A stretch of DNA of 62,449 bases, taken from the NCBI RefSeq assembly GCF_001591165.1, contig NZ_BCUG01000038.1, positions 1 through 62,449 of the forward strand, in the 5' to 3' direction. The translations under genes were made by a program, and so were the position numbers. Each line of letters begins with the position of its first letter. Positions within the stretch are counted from its first letter, which is position 1. The notes below the pieces were generated by a model. That model had not been told where the DNA came from, searched no databases, and was given only the letters and a program-made list of their open reading frames with translations. This DNA comes from Thauera butanivorans NBRC 103042 (GTDB lineage Bacteria; Pseudomonadota; Gammaproteobacteria; Burkholderiales; Rhodocyclaceae). Of this stretch, positions 44,830-54,402 are shown piece by piece.

Positions 44830-46224
44830 TTGAACGCGACCGGTCTCTCGCTTGCCGAACTTGCCCGCGGGCTCCGCAGCCGCAGGTTCAGCGCGGTCGA
44901 AATCGTCGATCGCTGCCGTGACGCCCATCGGCGCAGCGAGCCGCTGCTGAATGCCTGGAAGACCTGGAACGGCGATGCCGCGCGCCTGCTTGCCCAGTCC
45001 GTCGACAAGCTGTTCGACAGCGGGATGGACTTCGGTCCGCTGATGGGCTTGCCCGTGTCGGTGAAGGATCTCTACGGCGTGCCGGGCATGCCGGTGTTCG
45101 CCGGCACCGACCAGGCGCTGCCTGCCGCGTGGGAGGCGGCAGGTCCGGTGGCGGGCGCGGTGCTGCGCCAGTTCGGCATCGTGATGGGCAAGACGCATAC
45201 CGTCGAATTCGCCTTCGGCGGGCTCGGCGTCAATGCGCACTGGGGAACGCCGTTCAATCCCTGGAGTGCCGACGGGCACCGGACACCCGGTGGCTCCAGC
45301 TCGGGCGCCGGGGTTTCGCTGGCACAGGGCAGTGCGTTCGTCGCGCTCGGCACCGACACTGCCGGATCGGTGCGGGTGCCGGCGTCGATGACCGGCCAGG
45401 TCGGGCTCAAGACCACGCATGGCCGCTGGCCGCTCGAAGGCGTCGTGCCGCTGTCGCCGTCGCTGGACACCGCGGGCCTGCTGACCCGCAGCGTGGAGGA
45501 CATGGCCTTCGCCTTTGCCGCCGTCGATGCTCTGCTCGGCGGCCGCCGGCCTGCTTGCGCCATGCCGTCGCTGAACGGCCTGCGCCTGGGCGTGGCTGAA
45601 AATTTCTTCTGGGACGGGCTCGACCCCGGCATCGGCGAGAGCGTTTCCGCCGCCATCGAGCTTCTGGCGGGTGCGGGAGCGCGCATCGTCCCGGTGCGGG
45701 TGCCGCACTGCGACGACGTCTACGAAATCTTCCGCCAGGGCGGACTGGCGGCTTCCGAGCTTGCCGCGTTCATGAACATGGAATTCCCGGCCAGGATCGC
45801 CCGCCTCGATCCGGTCGTGCGCGCCCGCGTCGCCGCTGCGGAGCAGGTGTCCTCGGTCGAATACCTGCGCCGCAGGCAGGTGCTGCAGGCCTGCGCGCAG
45901 CGGGCGACCGCCGTGTTCGACGACGTCGATGCGCTGCTGGCGCCGACCGTCGCCATCACGCCGCCGCTGCTGGACGGCATTGCCGACGGTGCCGCCTATG
46001 CGCGGGCCAACATGATGGCGCTGCGCAATACCGTGATCGGCAATCTGTTCGGCTGGTGCGCGCTGACCCTGCCGGTCGGCTTCGATGCCCGGCGGATGCC
46101 GGTCGGCCTGCAACTGATGGGAGCGCCGATGACCGAGGCGCGCCTGATCGGCATCGGCCTGGCGGCCGAGGTGCGGATCGGCCGCGGGCCGGAAATCCTC
46201 GGCCATGCGCCGGCCCTTGCCTGA
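44830..46224 (+). CDS. Amidase-signature-family hydrolase
   Basis: A 464-residue amidase with a Ser-cisSer-Lys triad: Lys in LPVSVKDLYGVPG, Ser pair in GGSSSGAGVSLAQ and GTDTAGSVRVPAS. It hydrolyses an unknown amide. The TTG at 44830 follows AAGGAAGGGGAAG and gives LNATGLSLAELARGLRS, a family-like start; another in-frame TTG lies at 44785. It is the first gene of a LysR-controlled operon with TRAP transporter, asparaginase and dehydrogenase. Confidence 0.85.
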   Translation: MNATGLSLAELARGLRSRRFSAVEIVDRCRDAHRRSEPLLNAWKTWNGDAARLLAQSVDKLFDSGMDFGPLMGLPVSVKDLYGVPGMPVFAGTDQALPAAWEAAGPVAGAVLRQFGIVMGKTHTVEFAFGGLGVNAHWGTPFNPWSADGHRTPGGSSSGAGVSLAQGSAFVALGTDTAGSVRVPASMTGQVGLKTTHGRWPLEGVVPLSPSLDTAGLLTRSVEDMAFAFAAVDALLGGRRPACAMPSLNGLRLGVAENFFWDGLDPGIGESVSAAIELLAGAGARIVPVRVPHCDDVYEIFRQGGLAASELAAFMNMEFPARIARLDPVVRARVAAAEQVSSVEYLRRRQVLQACAQRATAVFDDVDALLAPTVAITPPLLDGIADGAAYARANMMALRNTVIGNLFGWCALTLPVGFDARRMPVGLQLMGAPMTEARLIGIGLAAEVRIGRGPEILGHAPALA

Positions 46225-46288
46225 ACGGCCCTGCCGTGTTCCACCGGTTTTACTGTGTGTCTGTGTGTTCATCAAGGAGGAGACTCTC

Positions 46289-47290
46289 ATGTCTGCCAAC
46301 AAGAAAAGCTGGAAGAAGATCGTTGCCGCGTCCCTCGTCGGTGCACTGTTCGCGGGTGCGGCGCATGCCGCGGAGTTCAATTTCACTTTCGCCCACGTGC
46401 TGGTCGAAAGCACGCCCAACGCCAAGGCCGCGGTGAAGTTCAAGGAGGAGGTCGAGCGCAACTCGAACGGACGGATCGCGATCAACATCCGTCCTGCGGC
46501 GCAACTGGGCGGTGACGTCGAGATCATCGAGCAGACCCAGATGGGGCTGGTGCACATCGCGATTCCGCCGACCGGCAACCTGGCCAACTTCGAGCCGAAG
46601 ATGTACCTGTTCGACCTGCCTTTCCTGCTCCCCGACACCGCGTCGATGAAGCGTGTGCTCGACGGCGAAGTCGGTCGCGAACTGCTCGACACGCTCGACA
46701 AGAGCAACCTGTACGGGGTGAATTTCTGGGGCGCGGGCTTCCGCCACATGACCAACAACGTCCGTCCGATCACCGGGCCGGACGATCTCAAGAACATCAA
46801 GATGCGCACCCTGCAGGCGCCGGCGATCCTCGCCACCTACCGTGCCTTCGGCGCCAACCCGACGGCGATGGCCTTCACCGAGGTCTATAACGGCCTGCAG
46901 CAGGGCGTCGTCGAAGGCCAGGAGAACCCGCTCGCCAACATCTACTCGATGCGCTTCCACGAAGTGCAGAAGTACATGACGCTGACCGGCCATGCCTACC
47001 ACACCTATGTCGCGGTTGTGAACAAGGCTGCCTGGAATTCGCTGCCCGACGACCTGAAGCAGGTCATGCGCGATGCCTTCGATGCGGGCCGCGACCATGG
47101 GCGCCAGCTCACCGACGACGACGAGGCGCGGATCGTCGCCGAGATCAAGGACAAGATCGAGATCCGCGAACTGACCCCGGAAGGGCGCGCCGCCTTCATC
47201 GAGAAGTCGCAGCCGATCTACAAGCAGTTCGAAAACCGGGTGACGCCGGCCCTGCTGGAGAGGGCCGTCAAGGCCGCGGCCGGCAACTGA
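46289..47290 (+). CDS. dctP: TRAP transporter solute-binding protein (DctP)
   Basis: A 333-residue periplasmic protein with signal peptide (VAASLVGALFAGAAHA). The DctP-type fold is shown by PTAMAFTEVYNGLQQGVVEGQENP, containing the region near the carboxylate-binding Arg (IKMRTLQAPA). It captures an organic acid or amide for the DctQ-DctM pair downstream. AAGGAGGAG precedes the ATG. Confidence 0.93.
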   Translation: MSANKKSWKKIVAASLVGALFAGAAHAAEFNFTFAHVLVESTPNAKAAVKFKEEVERNSNGRIAINIRPAAQLGGDVEIIEQTQMGLVHIAIPPTGNLANFEPKMYLFDLPFLLPDTASMKRVLDGEVGRELLDTLDKSNLYGVNFWGAGFRHMTNNVRPITGPDDLKNIKMRTLQAPAILATYRAFGANPTAMAFTEVYNGLQQGVVEGQENPLANIYSMRFHEVQKYMTLTGHAYHTYVAVVNKAAWNSLPDDLKQVMRDAFDAGRDHGRQLTDDDEARIVAEIKDKIEIRELTPEGRAAFIEKSQPIYKQFENRVTPALLERAVKAAAGN

Positions 47291-47316
47291 TCCTGGAATC
47301 GTGAGAGGGGACGGCA

Positions 47317-47829
47317 ATGCTCGAAGCGCTCAACAAATGCATCGACTGGGTCGAGAACGTGATGATGGTGGTCCTGATGCTGGTCGCCACCATCGTCGCC
47401 ATCGTCCAGGTCGTGGCGCGGTATGTCTTCAACAATTCCCTTTACTGGTCGGAGGAGCTCATCCTGTATTCGCTGATCACGATGAGCTTTCTCGCCGCCA
47501 GCATGGGAGTGAGGTATGCCGCCCACATTGCGGTGGAAATGCTCTACGCTTTTGCCGGGCCCCGGCTCACGCGGGTGCTGAAGTACGTGGCCGCGGTACT
47601 CGGCCTGCTGTTTGCCGTTTCGCTGATCCACTATGGCGGGCGCCTCTTCATCAACACGCTGAACATGGGGCAGTTGTCGCCGGCCATGCAGATTCCGGTG
47701 GCCTACGTCTATCTGTCGATTCCGATCGCCGGTGCGTTCATGACCCTGCGCTATCTGCTGATCCTGCGGACGCTGTGGAGCGGGCGGGACTACCAGCCGC
47801 TGCTGACTTCGATCAGCCCGACGACCTGA
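47317..47829 (+). CDS. dctQ: TRAP transporter small membrane subunit (DctQ)
   Basis: A 170-residue four-helix protein with the DctQ pattern (VQVVARYVFNNSLYWSEEL; AHIAVEMLYAF). It bridges the binding protein and DctM. Located 26 bases after dctP and 13 before dctM. Confidence 0.92.
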   Translation: MLEALNKCIDWVENVMMVVLMLVATIVAIVQVVARYVFNNSLYWSEELILYSLITMSFLAASMGVRYAAHIAVEMLYAFAGPRLTRVLKYVAAVLGLLFAVSLIHYGGRLFINTLNMGQLSPAMQIPVAYVYLSIPIAGAFMTLRYLLILRTLWSGRDYQPLLTSISPTT

Positions 47830-47842
47830 GGAGCGCCGAATC

Positions 47843-49117
47843 GTGATTTCCGCCCTGATTCCGATCTTCTTCAGCTTGCTGCTGTTCGGGCTGCCGATCT
47901 TCGCCGCCCTCGCTTTTGCCGTCACCGCGGTGCTGAACGTTTCCGGCGGCATCGACCCGCTGGTGGTGCCGATGCGGATGTTCTCGGGGATGAACAACTT
48001 CTCCCTGATGTCCATCCCTTTCTTCATCCTCGCGGCCGAGCTGATGCGCATCGGCGGGCTGCCGGACCGCCTGATCGAACTGGCCAAGGTGCTCATCGGC
48101 TGGCTGCCCGGCGGGCTGGCGGCGGCCACGGTGCTGGCCTGCCTGTTCTTCGGCTCGATCTCGGGCTCCAGCCCGGCGACGGTGATCGCCATCGGCACGA
48201 TCATGTACCCGGCGATGGTCAAGGCGGGCTACGACAAGTATTTCGCCATCGGCCTCATCGCCACCGCCGGCACGCTCGGCCCGATCGTGCCACCGAGCAT
48301 CGCGCTGATCATTTATGGTTCGGTCACCGGCACCTCGGTGGGCAAGCTGTTCGCGGGCGGCCTGCTGCCCGCGCTGCTGATCGGCAGCCTGCTGATCGGC
48401 TACACCACCTGGTATTCGATCCTGCGCAAGTATCCGCGCGACCCTTTCCCGACGCTGCGCCAGATCGGCCATGGCTTCGGGCGCGCGGCCTGGGGCCTGG
48501 GCCTGCCGGTGATCCTGCTCGGCGGCATCTACAGCGGCGTGTTCACCCCGACCGAATCGGCGGCGAGCGCATGCCTGTACGGCTGGTTCGTCGGCGCGGT
48601 GATCTACCGCAACATCGGCCTGCGCAGCCTGCTCGAGATCCTGCGCAACACCGGCCTGCTGTCGGGCACGCTGCTGCTGATCACCGCGGGCGCATCGGCT
48701 TTCTCCTGGCTCCTGGCCTCGACCGGCACGCCGACCCAGATCGCCACCCAGGTGCTGTCGAGCACCGATTCGCCGCTGCTGATCATGCTGCTGTTCAACG
48801 TGATCATGCTGGTCGCCGGCTGCTTCCTCGACAGCGCCTCCGCGATCATCATCCTGGCGCCGCTGATGCAGCCGATCGCCGCGCAGGTGGGTGTCGATGC
48901 GGTGCATTTCGGCATCATCACCCTGGTCAACCTCTCGGTGGGCATGCTGACGCCGCCGGTGGGCCTGAACCTGTTCGTCGCCATGGGCATCGCCAGGATG
49001 ACGCTGTACGAGATCTTCCGCGCGGCCCTGCCCACCATCGCCCTGATGCTGATCGCGCTGCTGCTGGTGACCTACGTTCCGACGATCAGCATGCTGCTGC
49101 CCAACACCCTGTATTGA
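47843..49117 (+). CDS. dctM: TRAP transporter large permease (DctM)
   Basis: A 424-residue permease with twelve helices and DctM signatures (FFGSISGSSPATVIAIG, GTLGPIVPPSIALIIYG, MLTPPVGLNLFVA). It imports the bound solute with sodium. Second to third gene linkage is tight. Confidence 0.94.
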   Translation: MISALIPIFFSLLLFGLPIFAALAFAVTAVLNVSGGIDPLVVPMRMFSGMNNFSLMSIPFFILAAELMRIGGLPDRLIELAKVLIGWLPGGLAAATVLACLFFGSISGSSPATVIAIGTIMYPAMVKAGYDKYFAIGLIATAGTLGPIVPPSIALIIYGSVTGTSVGKLFAGGLLPALLIGSLLIGYTTWYSILRKYPRDPFPTLRQIGHGFGRAAWGLGLPVILLGGIYSGVFTPTESAASACLYGWFVGAVIYRNIGLRSLLEILRNTGLLSGTLLLITAGASAFSWLLASTGTPTQIATQVLSSTDSPLLIMLLFNVIMLVAGCFLDSASAIIILAPLMQPIAAQVGVDAVHFGIITLVNLSVGMLTPPVGLNLFVAMGIARMTLYEIFRAALPTIALMLIALLLVTYVPTISMLLPNTLY

Positions 49118-49125
49118 GGATGTCG

Positions 49126-50118
49126 ATGAAAACCATCCATCTGCTATCGACCGGCGGCACCATCGCCAGCGCGCCGGGCCAGGACGGGCGCGACATTTCC
49201 GGCGCACTGCCCGGCGAGGCGCTGGTGCAGGCGCTGGCCCTGGGCAGCGAGATCCGGCTCGAAGTGCATTCGGTGCTGCAGAAGCCGAGCAATGCGATCG
49301 ACGCCGGCGACTGGGCACTGATCGCCCGCGAGTGCGCCGCGCTGATGGCCTCGGGGAAGGCCGACGGCATCGTCGTCAGCCACGGCACCGACACCCTGGA
49401 GGACACCGCCTACTACCTGGAATGCGTGCTCGACACGAGCCGGGCGCCGGTGGTGGTGACCGGCGCCCAGCGCGTGCCGCATGCATTGGGCAGCGATGCC
49501 TACATCAACCTCCGGCGCGCGATCGAGGCCGCGGCCGACGATGCCTGCCGCGGCCTGGGCGTGCTGGTCGCCTTCAACGAGTCGCTCTACGGCGCAAGCT
49601 TCGTGCGCAAGGTGAGCAGCTTCCGGCTCGATGGCTTCGATGCGCCCGGCCTGGGCTGCCTGGGCTTCATCGACAACGGCCGCGTCGCGCTGCTGCAGTA
49701 TCCGGCGCGCCAGCCGCGCCTGGGCCACGCAGCGCCGCTGCCCAGGGTGGACATCGTCCCGGCCTATGGCGGCGCGGCCGCCGCCATGCTGGCGGCCGTT
49801 GTCGCCAGCGGCCCGGCAGGGCTGGTGCTCGATGGCGTGGGGCGCGGCCATGTGCCGCCGGAATGGATGCCGGTGCTGCGCGAGGCCATCGCCGGCGGCC
49901 TGGCGGTGCTCGTGTGCAGCAGCACACTGCATGGCGCCACCCACCAGAGCTACCAGTTCGCGGGTTCGCTGCACGAGCTCGAACAGGCGGGCGCGCTCGC
50001 CGTGGCCCATCTTTCGGCACGCAAGGCCCGCATCCGGCTGGCGGTCGCCCTGGCCGGGGGCATGAGGGCGCCAGAGGCATTGCGACAAGCATTCACCTGG
50101 CAGCGCGAGCGCTGCTGA
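49126..50118 (+). CDS. L-asparaginase-family amidohydrolase
   Basis: A 330-residue asparaginase without a signal peptide, so cytoplasmic. Both threonine sites are present (LLSTGGTIAS near residue 10 and SHGTDTLEDTAYYLE near 90). It deamidates asparagine or a related amide. ATG 49126 has GAGGA at good spacing; an ATG two codons earlier is possible. In context, with an amidase before and a malate-type dehydrogenase after, its substrate may be an imported dicarboxylic acid amide. Confidence 0.88.
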   Translation: MKTIHLLSTGGTIASAPGQDGRDISGALPGEALVQALALGSEIRLEVHSVLQKPSNAIDAGDWALIARECAALMASGKADGIVVSHGTDTLEDTAYYLECVLDTSRAPVVVTGAQRVPHALGSDAYINLRRAIEAAADDACRGLGVLVAFNESLYGASFVRKVSSFRLDGFDAPGLGCLGFIDNGRVALLQYPARQPRLGHAAPLPRVDIVPAYGGAAAAMLAAVVASGPAGLVLDGVGRGHVPPEWMPVLREAIAGGLAVLVCSSTLHGATHQSYQFAGSLHELEQAGALAVAHLSARKARIRLAVALAGGMRAPEALRQAFTWQRERC

Positions 50119-50140
50119 ACCTCTCGACAAGGAAGAAAAA

Positions 50141-51226
50141 ATGTCCGCACTCAAGATCGCCGTCATTCCGGGGGACGGAATCGGCAAGGAAGTGATGCCC
50201 GAAGCGATGCGCGCGCTGGACGTGCTGTGCCAGCGCCACGGCCTCGAACTGGCGTTCGAGCATTTCGACTGGGCCTGCGCCGAGTACTACCGGCAGCACG
50301 GCGACATGCTGCCGCCGGACTGGTTCGAGCGCCTGAAGGGCTTCGACGCGATCCTGTTCGGCGCCGTCGGCTGGCCCGACGTGGTGCCGGACCACGTCTC
50401 GCTGTGGGGCTCATTGCTGAAGTTCCGCCGCGAGTTCGACCAGTACATCAACCTCCGCCCGGTGCGGCTGATGCCGGGCGTGCCGTGCCCGCTGGCCGGC
50501 AAGAAGCCGGGCGACATCGACTTCATGGTCGTGCGCGAGAACACCGAAGGCGAATACACCGACCTCGGCGGCCGCATCTACGGCGGCACCGAGCGCGAGA
50601 TCGTCATCCAGGAATCGGTCTTCTCGCGCCACGGCGTCGACCGCGTGCTGGAATTCGCCTTCCAGCTCGCCGCCCGGCGCGAGCGCAAGCACCTGACTTC
50701 GGCAACCAAGTCGAACGGCATCGCGATCAGCATGCCGTACTGGGACGAGCGCCTGGAAACCGTCGCCGCGGCCCACCCCGACGTGCGCTGGGACAAGTAC
50801 CACATCGACATCCTGTCGGCGCGCTTCGTGCTGTCGCCGGAGCGCTTCGACGTGGTGGTGGCGTCCAACCTGTTCGGCGACATCCTGTCCGACCTCGGGC
50901 CCGCCTGCACCGGCACCATCGGCATCGCGCCGTCGGCCAACCTCAACCCCGAGCGCCGTTTCCCCTCGCTGTTCGAGCCGGTGCACGGTTCCGCGCCGGA
51001 CATCTACGGCCGCAACATCGCCAACCCGGTCGGCATGATCTGGTCGGCGGCGCTGATGCTCGAATTCCTCGGCGAACGCCAGCCCGCCTGCGCGGCGGCG
51101 GCGCAGGAACTGCTGCGCGCGATCGAGCAGGTGCTGGAGCACGGCCCGCGCACGCCGGACCTGGGCGGTAATGCGGATACGACGGTGATGGGCAAGGCGA
51201 TCGCTGACATCCTCGAGCAAGCCTGA
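50141..51226 (+). CDS. Tartrate/D-malate-type dehydrogenase
   Basis: A 361-residue member of the isopropylmalate/isocitrate dehydrogenase family nearest TtuC/DmlA (IAVIPGDGIGKEV; LRPVRLMPGV; VVRENTEGEYTDLGG; VVASNLFGDILSDLG). It oxidises and decarboxylates a 2-hydroxy dicarboxylate with NAD and Mn. It is the last gene of the LysR operon, 22 bases after the asparaginase. Confidence 0.88.
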   Translation: MSALKIAVIPGDGIGKEVMPEAMRALDVLCQRHGLELAFEHFDWACAEYYRQHGDMLPPDWFERLKGFDAILFGAVGWPDVVPDHVSLWGSLLKFRREFDQYINLRPVRLMPGVPCPLAGKKPGDIDFMVVRENTEGEYTDLGGRIYGGTEREIVIQESVFSRHGVDRVLEFAFQLAARRERKHLTSATKSNGIAISMPYWDERLETVAAAHPDVRWDKYHIDILSARFVLSPERFDVVVASNLFGDILSDLGPACTGTIGIAPSANLNPERRFPSLFEPVHGSAPDIYGRNIANPVGMIWSAALMLEFLGERQPACAAAAQELLRAIEQVLEHGPRTPDLGGNADTTVMGKAIADILEQA

Positions 51227-51294
51227 GGAAAGGCGCGGCAATTGCTGATCGCATCTGGCGGGTAGCGGCTGGGGGCGCCAGTCCCCAGCGGAGA

Positions 51295-52842
51295 TCAGCG
51301 AATCAGCTTGAACAGCGACGAGACCTGCTTCTGGTGTTCCGCAAGCTTGAAGACCTCAGGCCGGTAGGGGCCGAGCCACTCGAGCACTTCACGGCTCTCT
51401 GCCCGGCGAGGCGTGCGCTTGGCGTCGAGGATGCGATAGTAGCCATGAACGCCGCCGCAATCTTCAGGCGGGCATGCCCGCCCGCCTTCGAGCAGTGCGG
51501 CCGGTTTGCGCAGGGGGGCGCTCGGCAGCCGCTTCTCGATCGTGATGTGATGGTGCCACGCATCGCCGAAGTCGTAGATGTAGGTGAAGCTTCTGCGGCG
51601 GCCGATCACTTGGCCGAGTTCGACATGCTCGCCGGGCAGTGTGTCGCTGAAGGGGAGGCCGTGGTCTCCGCTGGTACTGATGCGGTGATCGCCGACCTTG
51701 AATTCGTGCAGGTGCGCATCTTCCCAGCCCATGGCGCACTGGATCACGTGATGGAGCGCTTCGAAAGTCAGCGTGTTCTCCACTTCGACGCGGCGCCATA
51801 TCGGCGGATCGATGCCTTCCAGCGCGATGTGCAGCAACAACCGGCGTTGCGGATAGTCCTGGGGAAGATCAGCGAGTGGGTCGTCGAGGCGATTTGCCAG
51901 CAAGGCATGCAAGCTCTCGATCAGATGCCGGTTGTCCTGTTCCGGATCCCGAGCCAGTTTGGCCGTCCAGTATTCGACCCGGGCGCATGCGTCGGCGTCC
52001 CGGCCTTCAGCCAGCAGCAGCAGCACTTCGAGCTGCGGCAAGGAGCTGTCGTTCGGGGTGAGACGTTGGGCCTCGTTGAATGCCCGCCAGGCGCCCTGGC
52101 GGTCACCGCGGTCGGAGCAGAGGGTTGCCTCGCGCTGCAGCGCAGCGCTGCGCAGTTGGCGGTCCGGTGATGTCTTCAGCCGTGCGACCAAGTCTTGCCG
52201 TGCCTCATCCTGCTGGAGCTCCAGGTAGCAGTTCATAAGAACGGTGAAGGCATCTTCGGCGCGTTCGTCGAGCTTGCTGACGTCGGCGAAAAGGGGGCCG
52301 AGCAAGCTGAGTACGTCGCCGAAGCGACCTGCGTGAAACCAGTGATCGGCAACGAAGGCGAGATGCTGAGGCGGAGCACCGAGCGCGGCAACTTCAGCCA
52401 GGCGGGATTTTGGCAGGTGCTCGAGCACGCGTGCCAGCATTTCTTCGGGCGGGAGCATCAGGTTCATGCCGGCATGATCGCCGGCGCCGCAGCATTGCTT
52501 GTATTTGCGCTGCGAGCCGCAGGGGCAAGGTGTGTTGCGCTCGGGGCGAGCCAGTTTCCGCGGGTGGAAGTGCTTGTCCGGAATCGGGGTTGCATTCCAG
52601 AGATCGTAGGCGATCTGGGTGGCCAGGCCGCGAGCGGTACGATCCAGATCGGCTTTCGTGCTCGGGACGCCTGCCTGAGCGATGATGGCCGCAGCCAGTC
52701 GATGCAGGGCCCGCTGCAAGTGGGCCAGCAGGGCAGGGAAGTCGTTCGACTCGAGAATGACGCCTACGGCGCTGTCCAGCGCATCTTCCAACAAGGTCTG
52801 CAGGGTCTGGTCGGAGCCGGCTGCGCGGGTAGGGGTGTTCAT
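51295..52842 (-). CDS. SEC-C, TPR and pRiA4b ORF-3-like fusion protein
   Basis: A 515-residue protein with three parts. A SEC-C zinc motif (NTPCPCGSQRKYKQCCG) lies near residue 110, a helical TPR-like region at about 160-310, and a C-terminal pRiA4b ORF-3-like domain (LLHIALEGIDPPIWRRVEVE...FEALHHVIQCAMGWEDAHLHEF; FTYIYDFGDAWHHHI) from about 330. The last domain is common in plasmid and phage-linked proteins of unknown role. The gene stands alone. Confidence 0.85.
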   Translation of the reverse strand: MNTPTRAAGSDQTLQTLLEDALDSAVGVILESNDFPALLAHLQRALHRLAAAIIAQAGVPSTKADLDRTARGLATQIAYDLWNATPIPDKHFHPRKLARPERNTPCPCGSQRKYKQCCGAGDHAGMNLMLPPEEMLARVLEHLPKSRLAEVAALGAPPQHLAFVADHWFHAGRFGDVLSLLGPLFADVSKLDERAEDAFTVLMNCYLELQQDEARQDLVARLKTSPDRQLRSAALQREATLCSDRGDRQGAWRAFNEAQRLTPNDSSLPQLEVLLLLAEGRDADACARVEYWTAKLARDPEQDNRHLIESLHALLANRLDDPLADLPQDYPQRRLLLHIALEGIDPPIWRRVEVENTLTFEALHHVIQCAMGWEDAHLHEFKVGDHRISTSGDHGLPFSDTLPGEHVELGQVIGRRRSFTYIYDFGDAWHHHITIEKRLPSAPLRKPAALLEGGRACPPEDCGGVHGYYRILDAKRTPRRAESREVLEWLGPYRPEVFKLAEHQKQVSSLFKLIR

Positions 52843-53060
52843 GGGGCCTCGATATCGATGGATGGCGGTTTCCGGCCTTCACCGGTTTTCGGAACGGGCG
52901 AGACCTTAGCGCCAAACGCCGCATTTCGTCCACGTGATTCTTGGTTGCCGGGAGTGAGGAGAATGGGTGGAACCAAGCATGACGCGATGCAAGACGCCAA
53001 TCGGGTTTGGGCCGGCTCGGCCCGAACGATATTCTTGCTTGCCGGGTCGATGGCCAAGCC

Positions 53061-53074
53061 TTGACCCGCATCAT
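53061..53074. promoter_or_regulatory. FNR/DNR-like box TTGACCCGCATCAT before nirJ
   Basis: TTGAC-N4-ATCAT matches TTGAT-N4-ATCAA at 8 of 10 positions and ends 51 bases before the nirJ start, nearly the same distance as the hemerythrin box from its gene (52 bases). Confidence 0.55.
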
Positions 53075-53125
53075 TTTCCCCCGCCGGGCGCTCGGCTCTA
53101 ATGGGCTCCACACAGGAGAGCCCTC

Positions 53126-54325
53126 ATGTTCCGTATCGCCAACTTCATCCGCGAACTCGATCAACCCACGCCGGTCGGCCCGCGCCGCAATCCGCCCGGC
53201 CCGGTGGTCATCTGGAACCTGATCCGGCGCTGCAACCTGACCTGCGAGCACTGCTACTCGATTTCGGCCGACAAGGATTTCCCCGGCGAGCTGAACACCG
53301 CCGAGGTGTTCAAGGTCATGGACGACCTGAAGGCAGCGCGGGTGCCGGTGCTGATCCTGTCGGGCGGCGAGCCGCTGCTGCGGCCGGACATCTTCGACAT
53401 CGCCCGCCGCGCCAAGTCGATGGGCTTCTACACCGCGCTGTCGTCCAACGGCACGCTGATCGACGCCTCGAACATCGATGCGATCGACGACATCGGCTTC
53501 GACTACGTCGGCGTCAGTCTGGACGGCATCGGCGCCACGCACGACCATTTCCGCCGCAAGCAGGGTGCTTTCGAGGCCTCGATGGCGGGCATCCGGCTGT
53601 GTCTGCAGCGCGGCATCAAGGTCGGTGTGCGCTACACCATGACCGAAGGCAATGCCCACGACCTGCCGGCGCTGCTGAAGCTGGTCGAAGACGAAGGCAT
53701 CGACAAGTTCTATTTCTCGCATCTCAACTATGCCGGCCGCGGCAACAAGAACCGCGCGGGCGACGCCCGCCACCGCACCACGCGCGAGGCGATGGAGCTG
53801 CTGTTCGAGACCTGTCTGGAGCTGCACCGGCGTGGCATCGAGAAGGATTTCGTCACCGGCAACAACGATGCCGACGGGCCTTTCCTGCTGCAGTGGGTGC
53901 AGCGCCGCTTCCCCGATCGTGCCTCGCACATCGAGGCCAAGCTGCGCCAGTGGGGCGGCAACGCCAGCGGCGTGAATGTGGCCAACATCGACAACCTCGG
54001 CATCGTGCATCCGGACACGATGTGGTGGCACGTGCCGCTGGGTGACGTGCGCAAGCGTGCCTTCGGCGAGATCTGGAACGATCTGGACAATCCCTTGCTG
54101 GCCGGCCTGAAGCAGCATCCGCGCGTGCTTGAAGGCCGCTGCGGCGGCTGCCGCTATCTGGACATCTGCAACGGCAGCTCGCGCGTGCGCGCCTCGCAGA
54201 TCACCGGCAACCCGTGGGCGGAAGATCCGGGCTGTTATCTGGACGACGACGAGATCGGCTTCGCCGGCGGCGGCGGGCGCGTCGTCACCACACCCTGGAC
54301 GCGTATCGCGAAGGTGCCGGCATGA
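53126..54325 (+). CDS. nirJ: Heme d1 biosynthesis radical SAM protein NirJ
   Basis: A 399-residue radical SAM enzyme. The CNLTCEHC cluster motif is near residue 36, LSGGEPLLRPD follows, and a SPASM-like C-terminal Cys set is present (GRCGGCRYLDIC). NirJ replaces propionate side chains by oxo groups in heme d1 synthesis for nitrite reductase NirS. Followed by nirN with an ATGA overlap if the early nirN start is used. No nirS or other nir genes are in the window. Confidence 0.93.
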   Translation: MFRIANFIRELDQPTPVGPRRNPPGPVVIWNLIRRCNLTCEHCYSISADKDFPGELNTAEVFKVMDDLKAARVPVLILSGGEPLLRPDIFDIARRAKSMGFYTALSSNGTLIDASNIDAIDDIGFDYVGVSLDGIGATHDHFRRKQGAFEASMAGIRLCLQRGIKVGVRYTMTEGNAHDLPALLKLVEDEGIDKFYFSHLNYAGRGNKNRAGDARHRTTREAMELLFETCLELHRRGIEKDFVTGNNDADGPFLLQWVQRRFPDRASHIEAKLRQWGGNASGVNVANIDNLGIVHPDTMWWHVPLGDVRKRAFGEIWNDLDNPLLAGLKQHPRVLEGRCGGCRYLDICNGSSRVRASQITGNPWAEDPGCYLDDDEIGFAGGGGRVVTTPWTRIAKVPA

Positions 54326-54402
54326 GCAAGAATTCCTGCGCCCGCAGCAATACAGCGGCCCTGCCTGCTGAGGGGGTGTTTTCGTTCCGGGGCAGTCCGG
54401 CG

